Below, piece by piece: positions 1 to 5,878 of a stretch of 7,198 bases of DNA; positions within the stretch are counted from its first letter, which is position 1; each line of letters opens with the position of its first letter. The notes beneath the pieces were generated by a model. That model had not been told where the DNA came from. It saw nothing but the letters and a program-made list of their open reading frames with translations, and ran no database searches. Both the position numbers and the translations under genes were made by a program. The DNA is taken from NCBI GenBank assembly GCA_030917025.1, contig JAUPVN010000117.1:1-7198 (forward strand). The letters run 5' to 3'. The DNA comes from Patescibacteria group bacterium. GTDB taxonomy: Bacteria; Patescibacteriota; Saccharimonadia; Saccharimonadales; CAIOMD01.

Positions 1-603
1 GATCCTAAAAACTATAAAGTATACAAAAAAGATACCAAAACACCATATCTAGCGTACTTTGGGCGGATAGTACCGCAAAAAGGCGTACATTTAGCAATTA
101 AAGCTGTCCAAATATATAACAAACAAAACCCAAATAGCCCGCTACAGCTTAAAATTGCTGGAAAACACTATAGTGATTATAAAAATGATACATATTGGCA
201 AAAACAAATTTTGCCACATTTAAGCAGCCAAATTACTTACGAAGGTTATATAAAAGATCCTAAACAAAAAAATATATTTTTATCTAAAGCCTTAGCAACA
301 ATTATGCCCAGCACTTTTGAAGAACCGTTTGGCATGGTGGCAATAGAATCTTTAGCAAGCGGCACACCCGTTTTAGCCCTAAAAAGCGGCGCCTTACCAG
401 AAATCATAGATAATACCTGCGGATTAATTGTAAGCCAATCAAAAAACGATGCTGAAACCGCCAAAAACCTAAGCAAAGCGATAAATAAAGTAATAAATAT
501 CCCACCCAAAGCCTGCAGAAAAAAATTCACCCAAAACTTTACCACCCAAAAAATGCTAGAAAATTATTACGAAGTATATAATAAAGTAATACTCCTAAGC
601 TAG
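1..603 (+). CDS. GT4-family glycosyltransferase, C-terminal part (5' truncated by window)
   Basis: The frame is open from base 1 to the TAG at 601-603, giving 200 residues with no start inside the window. An internal TTG at 211 is not the start, because conserved sequence precedes it. The piece is the C-terminal, nucleotide-sugar-binding Rossmann domain of a GT-B fold enzyme. Residues 20-29 read FGRIVPQKGV, the usual opening of this domain; Arg22 and Lys28 are expected to contact the donor diphosphate. LKIAG follows at 50-54 and ITYEGYI at 78-84. The family's EX7E motif is present as Glu108 and Glu116, inside FEEPFGMVAIE, followed by ASGTPVLA and GALPEII. Such enzymes transfer a sugar from an NDP-sugar to a lipid, glycan or other acceptor at the inner membrane face or in the cytosol; donor and acceptor cannot be told from this part. 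It runs opposite to all other genes here, and its last 9 bp overlap the end of the neighbouring kinase gene. Confidence 0.93.
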   Translation, partial: DPKNYKVYKKDTKTPYLAYFGRIVPQKGVHLAIKAVQIYNKQNPNSPLQLKIAGKHYSDYKNDTYWQKQILPHLSSQITYEGYIKDPKQKNIFLSKALATIMPSTFEEPFGMVAIESLASGTPVLALKSGALPEIIDNTCGLIVSQSKNDAETAKNLSKAINKVINIPPKACRKKFTQNFTTQKMLENYYEVYNKVILLS

Positions 604-1479
604 ATATTTTTTAATATAATTAACTGTTTTTAACATATTTTTTTGGTCATTCTTACCACTATAAAAACCCAGATTAATTATTTGAATCATGTTATGCCTA
701 ATAGCTATTTTTGATTTAAATATAGAGTCATTATAGTCATAAACCCTTAGCGCATTATTATAAACAATTTTACTATTATTAAGTTCTAAAAAGTCTTTAG
801 ACCTATCATAATAAGCAACATCTCCAAAATCTATTACACCAACACTAAAGCTAGTGTTATAAATAATATTTTTTAAATCAAGATCACCATGGCTAAATAC
901 AGTATCACTACCTAGCTTTTTTAGCATTGCAGGCCATTCTATATACACTAAGGTATTTAGTTTTTGTTGCTGTGTAGTTGTAAAGCTTTTTTTAACGACA
1001 TTAATATTGCTTTTATACCAATCTTGTATCTGTTCTATTTCATTATTTATAGTTATTTTTCTTGCATCCGTAAGCTTAATCTTATGTAGTTGCTTTAAGA
1101 AACTACCTATATTAATACCTATCGCTGCCTTTTCTTTAGCTGATAAATAATTAATTATTTCTCCTAATGGTTTGCCTTGTAGCCCCTCGTACCCAAAATA
1201 TTCATTTTTTGGGTGTACCCAAATAATCTTTTGCGTAACAACTGCTGTATCTAATTTTTGTAAACATTTTAATGCTGTAATCTCGTATTTGTATAAATTT
1301 TGAACTTTTTTAGATCTTGGAAATTTAAAAAAATATTGTCCATCCCCAAAAGAGTACACTCTACTATCCCACCCAGTATCATTTAACTTTATCTCGCTAA
1401 TACTATTTAAGCTAGCTAATTCTTTAATTATTAACTTCTCGTTATTTATAGTCTTTAGACTAGTAGTTTGGTTTGGCAT
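595..1479 (-). CDS. APH/choline kinase-fold phosphotransferase (first of two in the cluster)
   Basis: This 294-residue protein has the protein kinase-like fold of the aminoglycoside phosphotransferase (APH) family. A glycine-containing N-lobe loop (GWDSRVYSF, 36-44) is followed by the probable ATP lysine Lys52 in FFKFPR and a partner Glu66. A hinge-like segment GYEGLQGKPL lies at 96-105. The catalytic loop SHGDLDLKN at 196-204 supplies the base Asp199 and metal ligand Asn204, and IDFGD at 216-220 supplies the second metal aspartate, Asp217. It should phosphorylate a hydroxyl of a small molecule with ATP or GTP in the cytosol. The substrate (aminosugar, choline-like alcohol, nucleoside or sugar) is not readable. 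It starts at ATG 1479, 10 nt after the thymidylate synthase stop, with no clear Shine-Dalgarno site, and appears to be the last gene of the minus-strand run. A drug-resistance role should not be assumed from the fold. Confidence 0.85.
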   Translation of the reverse strand: MPNQTTSLKTINNEKLIIKELASLNSISEIKLNDTGWDSRVYSFGDGQYFFKFPRSKKVQNLYKYEITALKCLQKLDTAVVTQKIIWVHPKNEYFGYEGLQGKPLGEIINYLSAKEKAAIGINIGSFLKQLHKIKLTDARKITINNEIEQIQDWYKSNINVVKKSFTTTQQQKLNTLVYIEWPAMLKKLGSDTVFSHGDLDLKNIIYNTSFSVGVIDFGDVAYYDRSKDFLELNNSKIVYNNALRVYDYNDSIFKSKIAIRHNMIQIINLGFYSGKNDQKNMLKTVNYIKKYLA

Positions 1480-1489
1480 CTAGGTTTGC

Positions 1490-2314
1490 TTAAATAATAA
1501 CTAGGTCGGCTTTGATGTGGGGGTGAGATTGGTAATCTTTTAAAACAAAATCTGTTTTATTAAAACTATCAATATCTTTGTGCTTGCCAATAATTTCTAG
1601 CTTAGGAAAAGCCATTGGCTTGCGCTTTAACTGCTCTTTAGCGGGTTCAATTTGGTTTTTGTATAAATGGGCGCTACCAATAGATACAATCAACTCACGA
1701 GCCTCTAGGCCAGTTACACTACCAACCATTTCTAGTAACAGGGCGTACTGTGCAATGTTAAACGGCAAACCCAAAAACACATCTGACGAACGTTGATATA
1801 GTTGCAACCGCAATTTACCCTTAGTAACATCAAACTGAAACATAGTGTGGCAGGGGGGCAAGCGCATTTCTTCTAGATCTGCGGGGTTCCAGGCACTAAC
1901 TAAAATGGCTTTAGAATCTGGATGATCTTTGATTTGATCTATTGCCCAAGCTAGCTGATCTATTTTTTGGCCATTAGGAGCTTGCCAATTACGCCACTGC
2001 ACGCCATAAACTGGGCCTAAATTTAAGTCTTTATCTGCAAAGCCATCCCAATAGTGTATTTTATTATCTTGCAAATACTTAATATTAGAAGATCCAGACA
2101 CAAACCACAGTAATTCTGTTGTTAACGTTTTAAATGGCATTTTTTTGGTAGTTAGTAGCGGAAACCCGTAACGTAAGTCAAAATGTAGCTGATACCCAAA
2201 TATTGCTTTTAAATTGTGGATACCACGCGATGGCTTAGATTTGCCATCTTTTAATATCTTTTGCAAAAGCTGCAAATACTGATATTCTGGATGTATTTTT
2301 TTAACTTCAGACAT
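1490..2314 (-). CDS. thyA: Thymidylate synthase (ThyA-type), divergent phosphate-binding residues
   Basis: The enzyme converts dUMP to dTMP with methylene-tetrahydrofolate. From ATG 2314 it has 274 residues (E. coli ThyA has 264). The open frame extends to a TTG at 2353, but the added 13 residues do not look family-like. Present are GFPLLTTKK, Glu67, Trp89, LGPVYGVQWR, the catalytic Cys155-His156 in PPCHTM, the dUMP phosphate arginine Arg175 in YQRSSDVFLG, the uracil-reading Asn186 in PFN, and His216/Tyr218 in HLY; the protein ends HPHIKADLVII. Several normally invariant positions differ. The Arg-Arg pair after PDS (E. coli 126/127) is Lys135-Ala136, the RTGTG loop is RGIHN at 30-34, and the Asp two residues before His216 is Ser214. 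It follows the deaminase that would make its substrate. Family assignment is secure; full activity on dUMP is likely, given the intact catalytic Cys, Arg175 and Asn186, but not certain. Confidence 0.95.
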   Translation of the reverse strand: MSEVKKIHPEYQYLQLLQKILKDGKSKPSRGIHNLKAIFGYQLHFDLRYGFPLLTTKKMPFKTLTTELLWFVSGSSNIKYLQDNKIHYWDGFADKDLNLGPVYGVQWRNWQAPNGQKIDQLAWAIDQIKDHPDSKAILVSAWNPADLEEMRLPPCHTMFQFDVTKGKLRLQLYQRSSDVFLGLPFNIAQYALLLEMVGSVTGLEARELIVSIGSAHLYKNQIEPAKEQLKRKPMAFPKLEIIGKHKDIDSFNKTDFVLKDYQSHPHIKADLVII

Positions 2315-2332
2315 ACTTATATTATAGCCTCC
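2312..2332 (-). promoter_or_regulatory. thyA start region with GGAGG and TATAAT before the ATG
   Basis: Upstream of the preferred thyA ATG (2314-2312, minus strand) lies GGAGG at 2332-2328. It ends 13 nt before the start, longer than usual spacing. Between them is TATAAT at 2326-2321, ending 6 nt before the ATG. If that hexamer were a -10 box, transcription would start at or next to the A of ATG and give a nearly leaderless mRNA without the GGAGG. No good -35 hexamer sits 16-18 nt upstream (TAGCGT at 17 nt). The two signals imply different modes of expression, and I cannot decide between them. Confidence 0.3.
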
Positions 2333-2350
2333 GCGATACAAATACGCTAG

Positions 2351-2367
2351 CAATATAAATTATATTG
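2351..2367. promoter_or_regulatory. Perfect 17-nt AT-rich palindrome between the deaminase and thyA
   Basis: CAATATAA, a single A, then TTATATTG form a perfect inverted repeat with 8-bp arms. It starts 7 nt after the deaminase stop and lies about 36 nt upstream of the preferred thyA ATG, in the only sizeable gap of the minus-strand run. It contains TATAAT on the minus strand (2364-2359), so it could be an operator overlapping a thyA promoter. It lacks a G+C stem and U-tract and is not a convincing terminator. In AT-rich DNA such a palindrome may arise by chance. Confidence 0.3.
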
Positions 2368-2373
2368 TAAGAA

Positions 2374-3339
2374 CTACACCACTAAACGAGTAACTTTTTT
2401 ATCGGCAAGTTCTAGCATTTTTACAGCGTAACCGTTTGAATGATCAATACTATAATATAACTCTTTTATATCTGTTAAGGATAGCATTTTTGCACAAGTG
2501 GGGCAGGGTAACATATTAATAAATAAGCATGCGTTTTTAAGTGATATTTTTTGTTGTTGAGCTTTAATTATGGATACAACTTCTGAATGAACGGTGTCGT
2601 AGTGGTTAAGATCCCCTGGGGGTGCAAAATTCTTTTCTTTGCTGGCGCCAAAATGCCAAGCATATGTTTTGTAAGGTACAACAACGTTATTTGCTTGTAT
2701 TAATACTTTATATTTACCTTCTGGTGTTTTACTAACTATAACGGCGCCACATTGGGTAGCAGTGTCAAATGAATCTTGCGCTATTACATTAGATAACTCC
2801 ATCACCTCTCTTTTAGTGCCTAATATTTGTTTTGAATAATCTGCTTCTGGGTAATTTAAAGCATACTGCTTGGCTTCATTTTCATCATAAAATGGGCTTA
2901 TAAGCTCATATTTAGTAACATTTTTAACTAATTGATAATACTCTGGGCGCGTATGAAAAGAATTAGCCCAAGAGCCATTCATAAACAATATTTTTTTAAA
3001 CAAATTTTTAGCAATTATATTTGGTAAATCTCTTTGGCAATACTGCAAGGTATACACTTTATTTGGGCTAGAAGAAGCAATTACTTTATTTGATATATCT
3101 TTAATATCATTAATATTTAAAGTTTTAAATTTATCTTGGCCTTCAAAATTTTCTATAAATGGTTCTTCTGCAATGCCAAAAACAATATTATTTTTAGGCA
3201 AGTACTCTTTAACTAATTGTTTTATTCTTTGTTGCGATACTCTGCGCGGAGCAGCAACTAATATGGCATCTAAACTTCTTAAATCTTTTTTACTATTAAA
3301 TGCTAAATCTAACCAATTAAAGCTGTTGGTTTTGTTCAT
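2374..3339 (-). CDS. Deoxycytidylate deaminase-like protein with a large unassigned N-terminal domain
   Basis: The C-terminal half (about 168-321) is a zinc-dependent cytidine/deoxycytidylate deaminase domain. HSE at 251-253 supplies a zinc histidine and the proton-shuttling Glu253, and PCPTC at 278-282 supplies the zinc cysteines Cys279 and Cys282. A dCMP-to-dUMP reaction is the likeliest role, because thymidylate synthase is the next gene. At 321 residues it is about twice the length of ordinary dCMP deaminases. Residues 1 to about 165 form an extra region I do not recognise. It has alternating strand- and helix-like stretches (LDAILVAAP at 23-31, NNIVFGIAEE at 50-59, KKILFMNGSW at 115-124) and an FHTRPEYYQL segment at 128-137, perhaps a Rossmann-like domain. 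The start codon ATG at 3339-3337 overlaps the TGA of the HIT-Nudix gene as ATGA, which implies translational coupling; no Shine-Dalgarno is visible. Other deaminase substrates (cytidine, modified bases) remain possible. Confidence 0.85.
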   Translation of the reverse strand: MNKTNSFNWLDLAFNSKKDLRSLDAILVAAPRRVSQQRIKQLVKEYLPKNNIVFGIAEEPFIENFEGQDKFKTLNINDIKDISNKVIASSSPNKVYTLQYCQRDLPNIIAKNLFKKILFMNGSWANSFHTRPEYYQLVKNVTKYELISPFYDENEAKQYALNYPEADYSKQILGTKREVMELSNVIAQDSFDTATQCGAVIVSKTPEGKYKVLIQANNVVVPYKTYAWHFGASKEKNFAPPGDLNHYDTVHSEVVSIIKAQQQKISLKNACLFINMLPCPTCAKMLSLTDIKELYYSIDHSNGYAVKMLELADKKVTRLVV

Positions 3340-4313
3340 AATATTTTATTTATAACCTTCTTCATGGGTTCAGATATGTTGTCAGCATATGTAATATCCT
3401 TAATATCTATCCATTCTAATTTTTGGCAGTCTGAGGCAGCCTTCATTTTAATGTTTGGGTCTATATCTTTAATTAAATAAGTGTTCCAAACAAATCTTTC
3501 TACTTCATCGTAACTTGCTTTTATATGATGCACAACTTTTGCGTAAGATATATTACCAACCCTAGAGTCAACTAGTTTTAGCTTAGATTCATCAAACAAA
3601 ACACCTACTTCTTCTTTAACTTCTCTTAAAAGTTCTTGTTCAAATGACTTTTCCGTGCCATCTATATGACCGCCCGGCAATGTTAAGTAATTTGGTGATA
3701 ATTGGTATTCTAATTTTCTGTGCTGAAACAGTACCTGTTTATTAGTGTTTAATACAATCAAATCGCATACAACACCCATCTTAGAGGTATTATGATATTT
3801 TGTTGCATACTTTTTATCGTAACTAATTATTTTTTTGCGAGCGTTTTTATATAACAGGGCATTTTGCAGCGGCGTATATTTAAGCTTTCTAAAATTCCAT
3901 TCACACAAATCTGGCGCATCAAATGGTATGCAATGAAAATGAATATGTTCATTAACCGTACTTTGTGCGGTGGCTCCTTCTTTTTGTAAAAACTGAACGC
4001 CCTTAATACCATGAACATCTTTAATAATTTTTTTAGCAATATATGTAAACTTTCTTATGGTTTCCCATTCGGTTTGTGATAATTCTTTTGTAGAGCGAAT
4101 GTGGCGACGCGGTACGATCATAAAATGGCCATCTATATAGGCAAATAAATTTACGGTCATTACTATACCGTTTTCTTCAAAAAAAATATATTTTTCGTTT
4201 AAATCACAAAAAGTACATTTGCCAACCGTTTGCCAAATATCGTCGTATTCATTATTAAAACGTGCATCTCTATACTTTTCTTGTTTTTGTTTAACGTCTT
4301 TAGATAAAATCAT
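3336..4313 (-). CDS. HIT-Nudix fusion protein (two nucleotide-processing domains)
   Basis: This 325-residue protein joins two enzyme domains. The N-terminal HIT domain (about 25-150) has a CTFC pair at 33-36, typical of zinc-binding HIT branches, then GHFMIVPRRH at 62-71 and the HIHFH triad at 123-127 (His123, His125, His127). HIT proteins hydrolyse or transfer nucleoside monophosphates from NMP-X or dinucleoside polyphosphate substrates through a nucleotidyl-histidine. The C-terminal Nudix domain (about 178-325) has LPGGHIDGTE at 212-221 and REVKEEVGV at 230-238, with metal-binding glutamates. The spacing between the box's first Glu and the REV is 8 residues, not 7. Nudix enzymes cleave nucleoside diphosphates linked to another group; this one's substrate is unknown. 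ATG 4313 lies one base after the nucleotidyltransferase stop, with weak purine-rich sequence (AAAGAAAAG) in front. Its TGA stop overlaps the deaminase start. House-cleaning of NDP-X or dinucleotide by-products is a reasonable guess. Confidence 0.9.
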   Translation of the reverse strand: MILSKDVKQKQEKYRDARFNNEYDDIWQTVGKCTFCDLNEKYIFFEENGIVMTVNLFAYIDGHFMIVPRRHIRSTKELSQTEWETIRKFTYIAKKIIKDVHGIKGVQFLQKEGATAQSTVNEHIHFHCIPFDAPDLCEWNFRKLKYTPLQNALLYKNARKKIISYDKKYATKYHNTSKMGVVCDLIVLNTNKQVLFQHRKLEYQLSPNYLTLPGGHIDGTEKSFEQELLREVKEEVGVLFDESKLKLVDSRVGNISYAKVVHHIKASYDEVERFVWNTYLIKDIDPNIKMKAASDCQKLEWIDIKDITYADNISEPMKKVINKIL

Positions 4314-4314
4314 A

Positions 4315-4875
4315 CTACTTTTCTTTAATTGGATCTTTACGATATTGCATATAATCTTTTAAGGTTTCGCTTAAGTGGCCGCCAATTGCTCTTTGTAAAA
4401 TTTGAGTAGTAGAAATTTGGCTAGACTGGCGTTGTACCAAAAGTGGTTTGCCACCGTAACCAATAACAGTTTTATATTCGTTAGAGTTTTCAAAATCGGT
4501 TGTCCAATCTTCTTGCACTGTAATATATACATCTGGTTTTAATAGAGCAATACTAGGCTGACAACTTGGTTCTGGCAAAATTGTTACAAAAGCTACAGAT
4601 TTTAAATATGTTAGCATTTCTGCACGAACCTTTTCGTCTAAAATTGGCTTATTAGGCCCCTTAACGTGTTTAATAGCAGTATTGCTACTAACACCTACCA
4701 CTAAAACATCTCCATATTCTGCGGCCTTTTCTAAATATCTGCACTGACCAGCATGTATAAGGTCCCAAGAACCAGCCGTAAAAACAATTTTTTTATTATT
4801 TGCGCGCAGTTGATCACCCAATTTTAGTAATCCACTTTGCGGCACCAACCTTTTTTGCCAATTAATTTTACTCAT
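4315..4875 (-). CDS. Cytidylyltransferase-like (RfaE/TagD-type) nucleotidyltransferase with HAGQ motif
   Basis: The 186-residue protein is a single-domain nucleotidyltransferase of the HxGH superfamily, close to RfaE/HldE C-terminal and TagD-like enzymes, which join a phosphorylated sugar or alcohol to AMP or CMP and release pyrophosphate. The nucleotide-binding start is VFTAGSWDLIHAG at 31-43. DVLVVGVSSN follows at 56-65, then KGPNKPI at 72-78 with RAEML at 84-88, as in heptose-phosphate adenylyltransferases, and ISTTQIL at 154-160 matches the C-terminal STT signature. The second His of HxGH is Gln44 (CAG, confirmed on the DNA), so the motif reads HAGQ; this may lower or alter catalysis. The start ATG at 4875 has a good site, GAAAGG. 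The gene follows the kinase gene with only one base between stop and start, so the two may catalyse successive steps: phosphorylation, then NMP transfer. Product identity (ADP-heptose-like, CDP-glycerol, CDP-choline or other) is unresolved. Confidence 0.85.
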   Translation of the reverse strand: MSKINWQKRLVPQSGLLKLGDQLRANNKKIVFTAGSWDLIHAGQCRYLEKAAEYGDVLVVGVSSNTAIKHVKGPNKPILDEKVRAEMLTYLKSVAFVTILPEPSCQPSIALLKPDVYITVQEDWTTDFENSNEYKTVIGYGGKPLLVQRQSSQISTTQILQRAIGGHLSETLKDYMQYRKDPIKEK

Positions 4876-4876
4876 T

Positions 4877-5875
4877 TTAGCCTTTCACTTGTTCATGTTT
4901 AATTATACCAAATTGTTGCAAAATATTACGAGTTCTTACATAATGTTGGTTTTTATGTAAACTTTCATAAGGGTTATGCGCTAAAAATTTGTAAAAATCA
5001 TACAATAAAAAGTACAATATTATATTTGTTAAAAGATTGTTATTTAATTTTACTTTAGACAAACCTTTTTTATAGTAACCAGACGTTAAAAAAGATTTAT
5101 ATACTTGTGATGGATTTTTGTACTTACAATCTACATATAAAAAAGCTAAAGTACGGCCAATATCTATACCAACATAACCGTACGTAGTTTTTTCAAAATC
5201 TAAAATTCCACTTACAGATAGACCATCTATACTAAGGGTAGACATATTATCTTTATTATACAAAATATTACCTCTTACAAAATCCATATGCAAAACTTGT
5301 TGATTAGGCAGATTTTTACAGCTTAATATAGCACTACAAAGTGTTTTTATTTGCTTTACATCAACTTTTAATAATAACTTGTTTTGAATAGCGTCTAATA
5401 CTTGGATATTTATAAAATATTTACACATTATATTTGTTAAACTAATAATATCATCATAAATATTGGGCAGGGGTTGATTGTAATTTACAAGCTTACCATG
5501 CATTACAGCCATAGAATAGCCTAAAAGTTTTAAGTGTTTTTTAGTATATGATTCCCATGCAATTGTATTACCCGGCAAGTAGTTATATAGCCCAGCAACA
5601 CGTTTATAGCCTTTACTCTGTATAGCTAGTAATCTAGGGTCTATTTGAACCCTTGTTGGTAAACCCTGCTTAGCGAGCCAATCAGATACGCTAGAAGCTC
5701 GCTTTATACGATCTTCTACTTTTGGCTCTTGTTTAAAAAAAGTTAGATTAATAATTTGGTTAGATCTGGTAATTACCGGCCAAATTTCGTTTCTATATCC
5801 AGACTGAGATTTTAATATTTTTATATATTTAATATTGTATTTATTTAACACTGATTTAACAGTTTTTTCATTCAT
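4877..5875 (-). CDS. APH/choline kinase-fold phosphotransferase (second kinase, paired with the nucleotidyltransferase)
   Basis: A 332-residue kinase of the APH superfamily. The N-lobe has a loop GYRNEIWPV at 26-34 and a probable ATP lysine, Lys48, in TFFKQE. GLYNYLPGNTI at 95-105 resembles the hinge and following segment. The catalytic loop HMDFVRGN at 196-203 gives Asp198 and Asn203, and ILDFE at 224-228 gives Asp226; GYVGIDIGRTLAF at 233-245 follows, as is usual in small-molecule kinases of this fold. It is only distantly similar to the other kinase in the cluster: the loops differ (HMDFVRGN against HGDLDLKN), so a recent duplication is unlikely. It starts at ATG 5875, 3 nt after the metallopeptidase stop, without a clear Shine-Dalgarno site, and ends one base before the nucleotidyltransferase start. 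That pairing suggests its phosphorylated product feeds the nucleotidyltransferase, as in choline kinase/cytidylyltransferase pairs. The substrate is unknown. Confidence 0.83.
   Translation of the reverse strand: MNEKTVKSVLNKYNIKYIKILKSQSGYRNEIWPVITRSNQIINLTFFKQEPKVEDRIKRASSVSDWLAKQGLPTRVQIDPRLLAIQSKGYKRVAGLYNYLPGNTIAWESYTKKHLKLLGYSMAVMHGKLVNYNQPLPNIYDDIISLTNIMCKYFINIQVLDAIQNKLLLKVDVKQIKTLCSAILSCKNLPNQQVLHMDFVRGNILYNKDNMSTLSIDGLSVSGILDFEKTTYGYVGIDIGRTLAFLYVDCKYKNPSQVYKSFLTSGYYKKGLSKVKLNNNLLTNIILYFLLYDFYKFLAHNPYESLHKNQHYVRTRNILQQFGIIKHEQVKG
4881..4886 (-). promoter_or_regulatory. Shine-Dalgarno site of the nucleotidyltransferase gene
   Basis: GAAAGG on the minus strand ends 5 nt before the ATG at 4875-4873. 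It sits inside the last codons of the upstream kinase gene. It supports this start and is one of the few clear ribosome-binding sites in the window. Confidence 0.6.
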
Positions 5876-5878
5876 AAA

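Noticed and set aside
246..545. Open frame of 99 codons on the minus strand inside the glycosyltransferase gene
   Set aside because: It is antisense to strongly conserved GT4 motifs and has no family features of its own.
604..617. ATATT-TTTT-AATAT hairpin after the glycosyltransferase stop as a terminator
   Set aside because: The 5-bp stem is entirely A-T and lies within the kinase coding sequence; it is too weak to call.
595..1479. Antibiotic (aminoglycoside) resistance gene
   Set aside because: Only the general kinase fold is shared. The operon context is metabolic, and many such kinases have other substrates.
1578..1796. Plus-strand open frame inside thyA
   Set aside because: It lies opposite the most conserved part of thymidylate synthase and is a by-product of that coding sequence.
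2315..2353. Longer thymidylate synthase starting at TTG 2353
   Set aside because: The 13 extra residues are not family-like, they cover the GGAGG and TATAAT signals, and the ATG at 2314 gives a length near the family norm.
3336..3338. TGA read as glycine or tryptophan (alternative genetic code)
   Set aside because: The TGA ends the HIT-Nudix protein at a natural length exactly at the next gene's ATG; reading through reaches a TAG within a few codons.
3827..4039. Second minus-strand frame overlapping the HIT domain, plus other short antisense frames at 3173-3355, 6180-6428 and 6715-6912
   Set aside because: All overlap well-supported genes in other frames and show no recognisable motifs.
2374..4313. 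Anti-phage nucleotide-depletion defence module (deaminase plus nucleotide hydrolase)
   Set aside because: The deaminase is of the dCMP type and is followed by thymidylate synthase, which fits dTMP synthesis. No toxin, sensor or mobile-element signs are visible.
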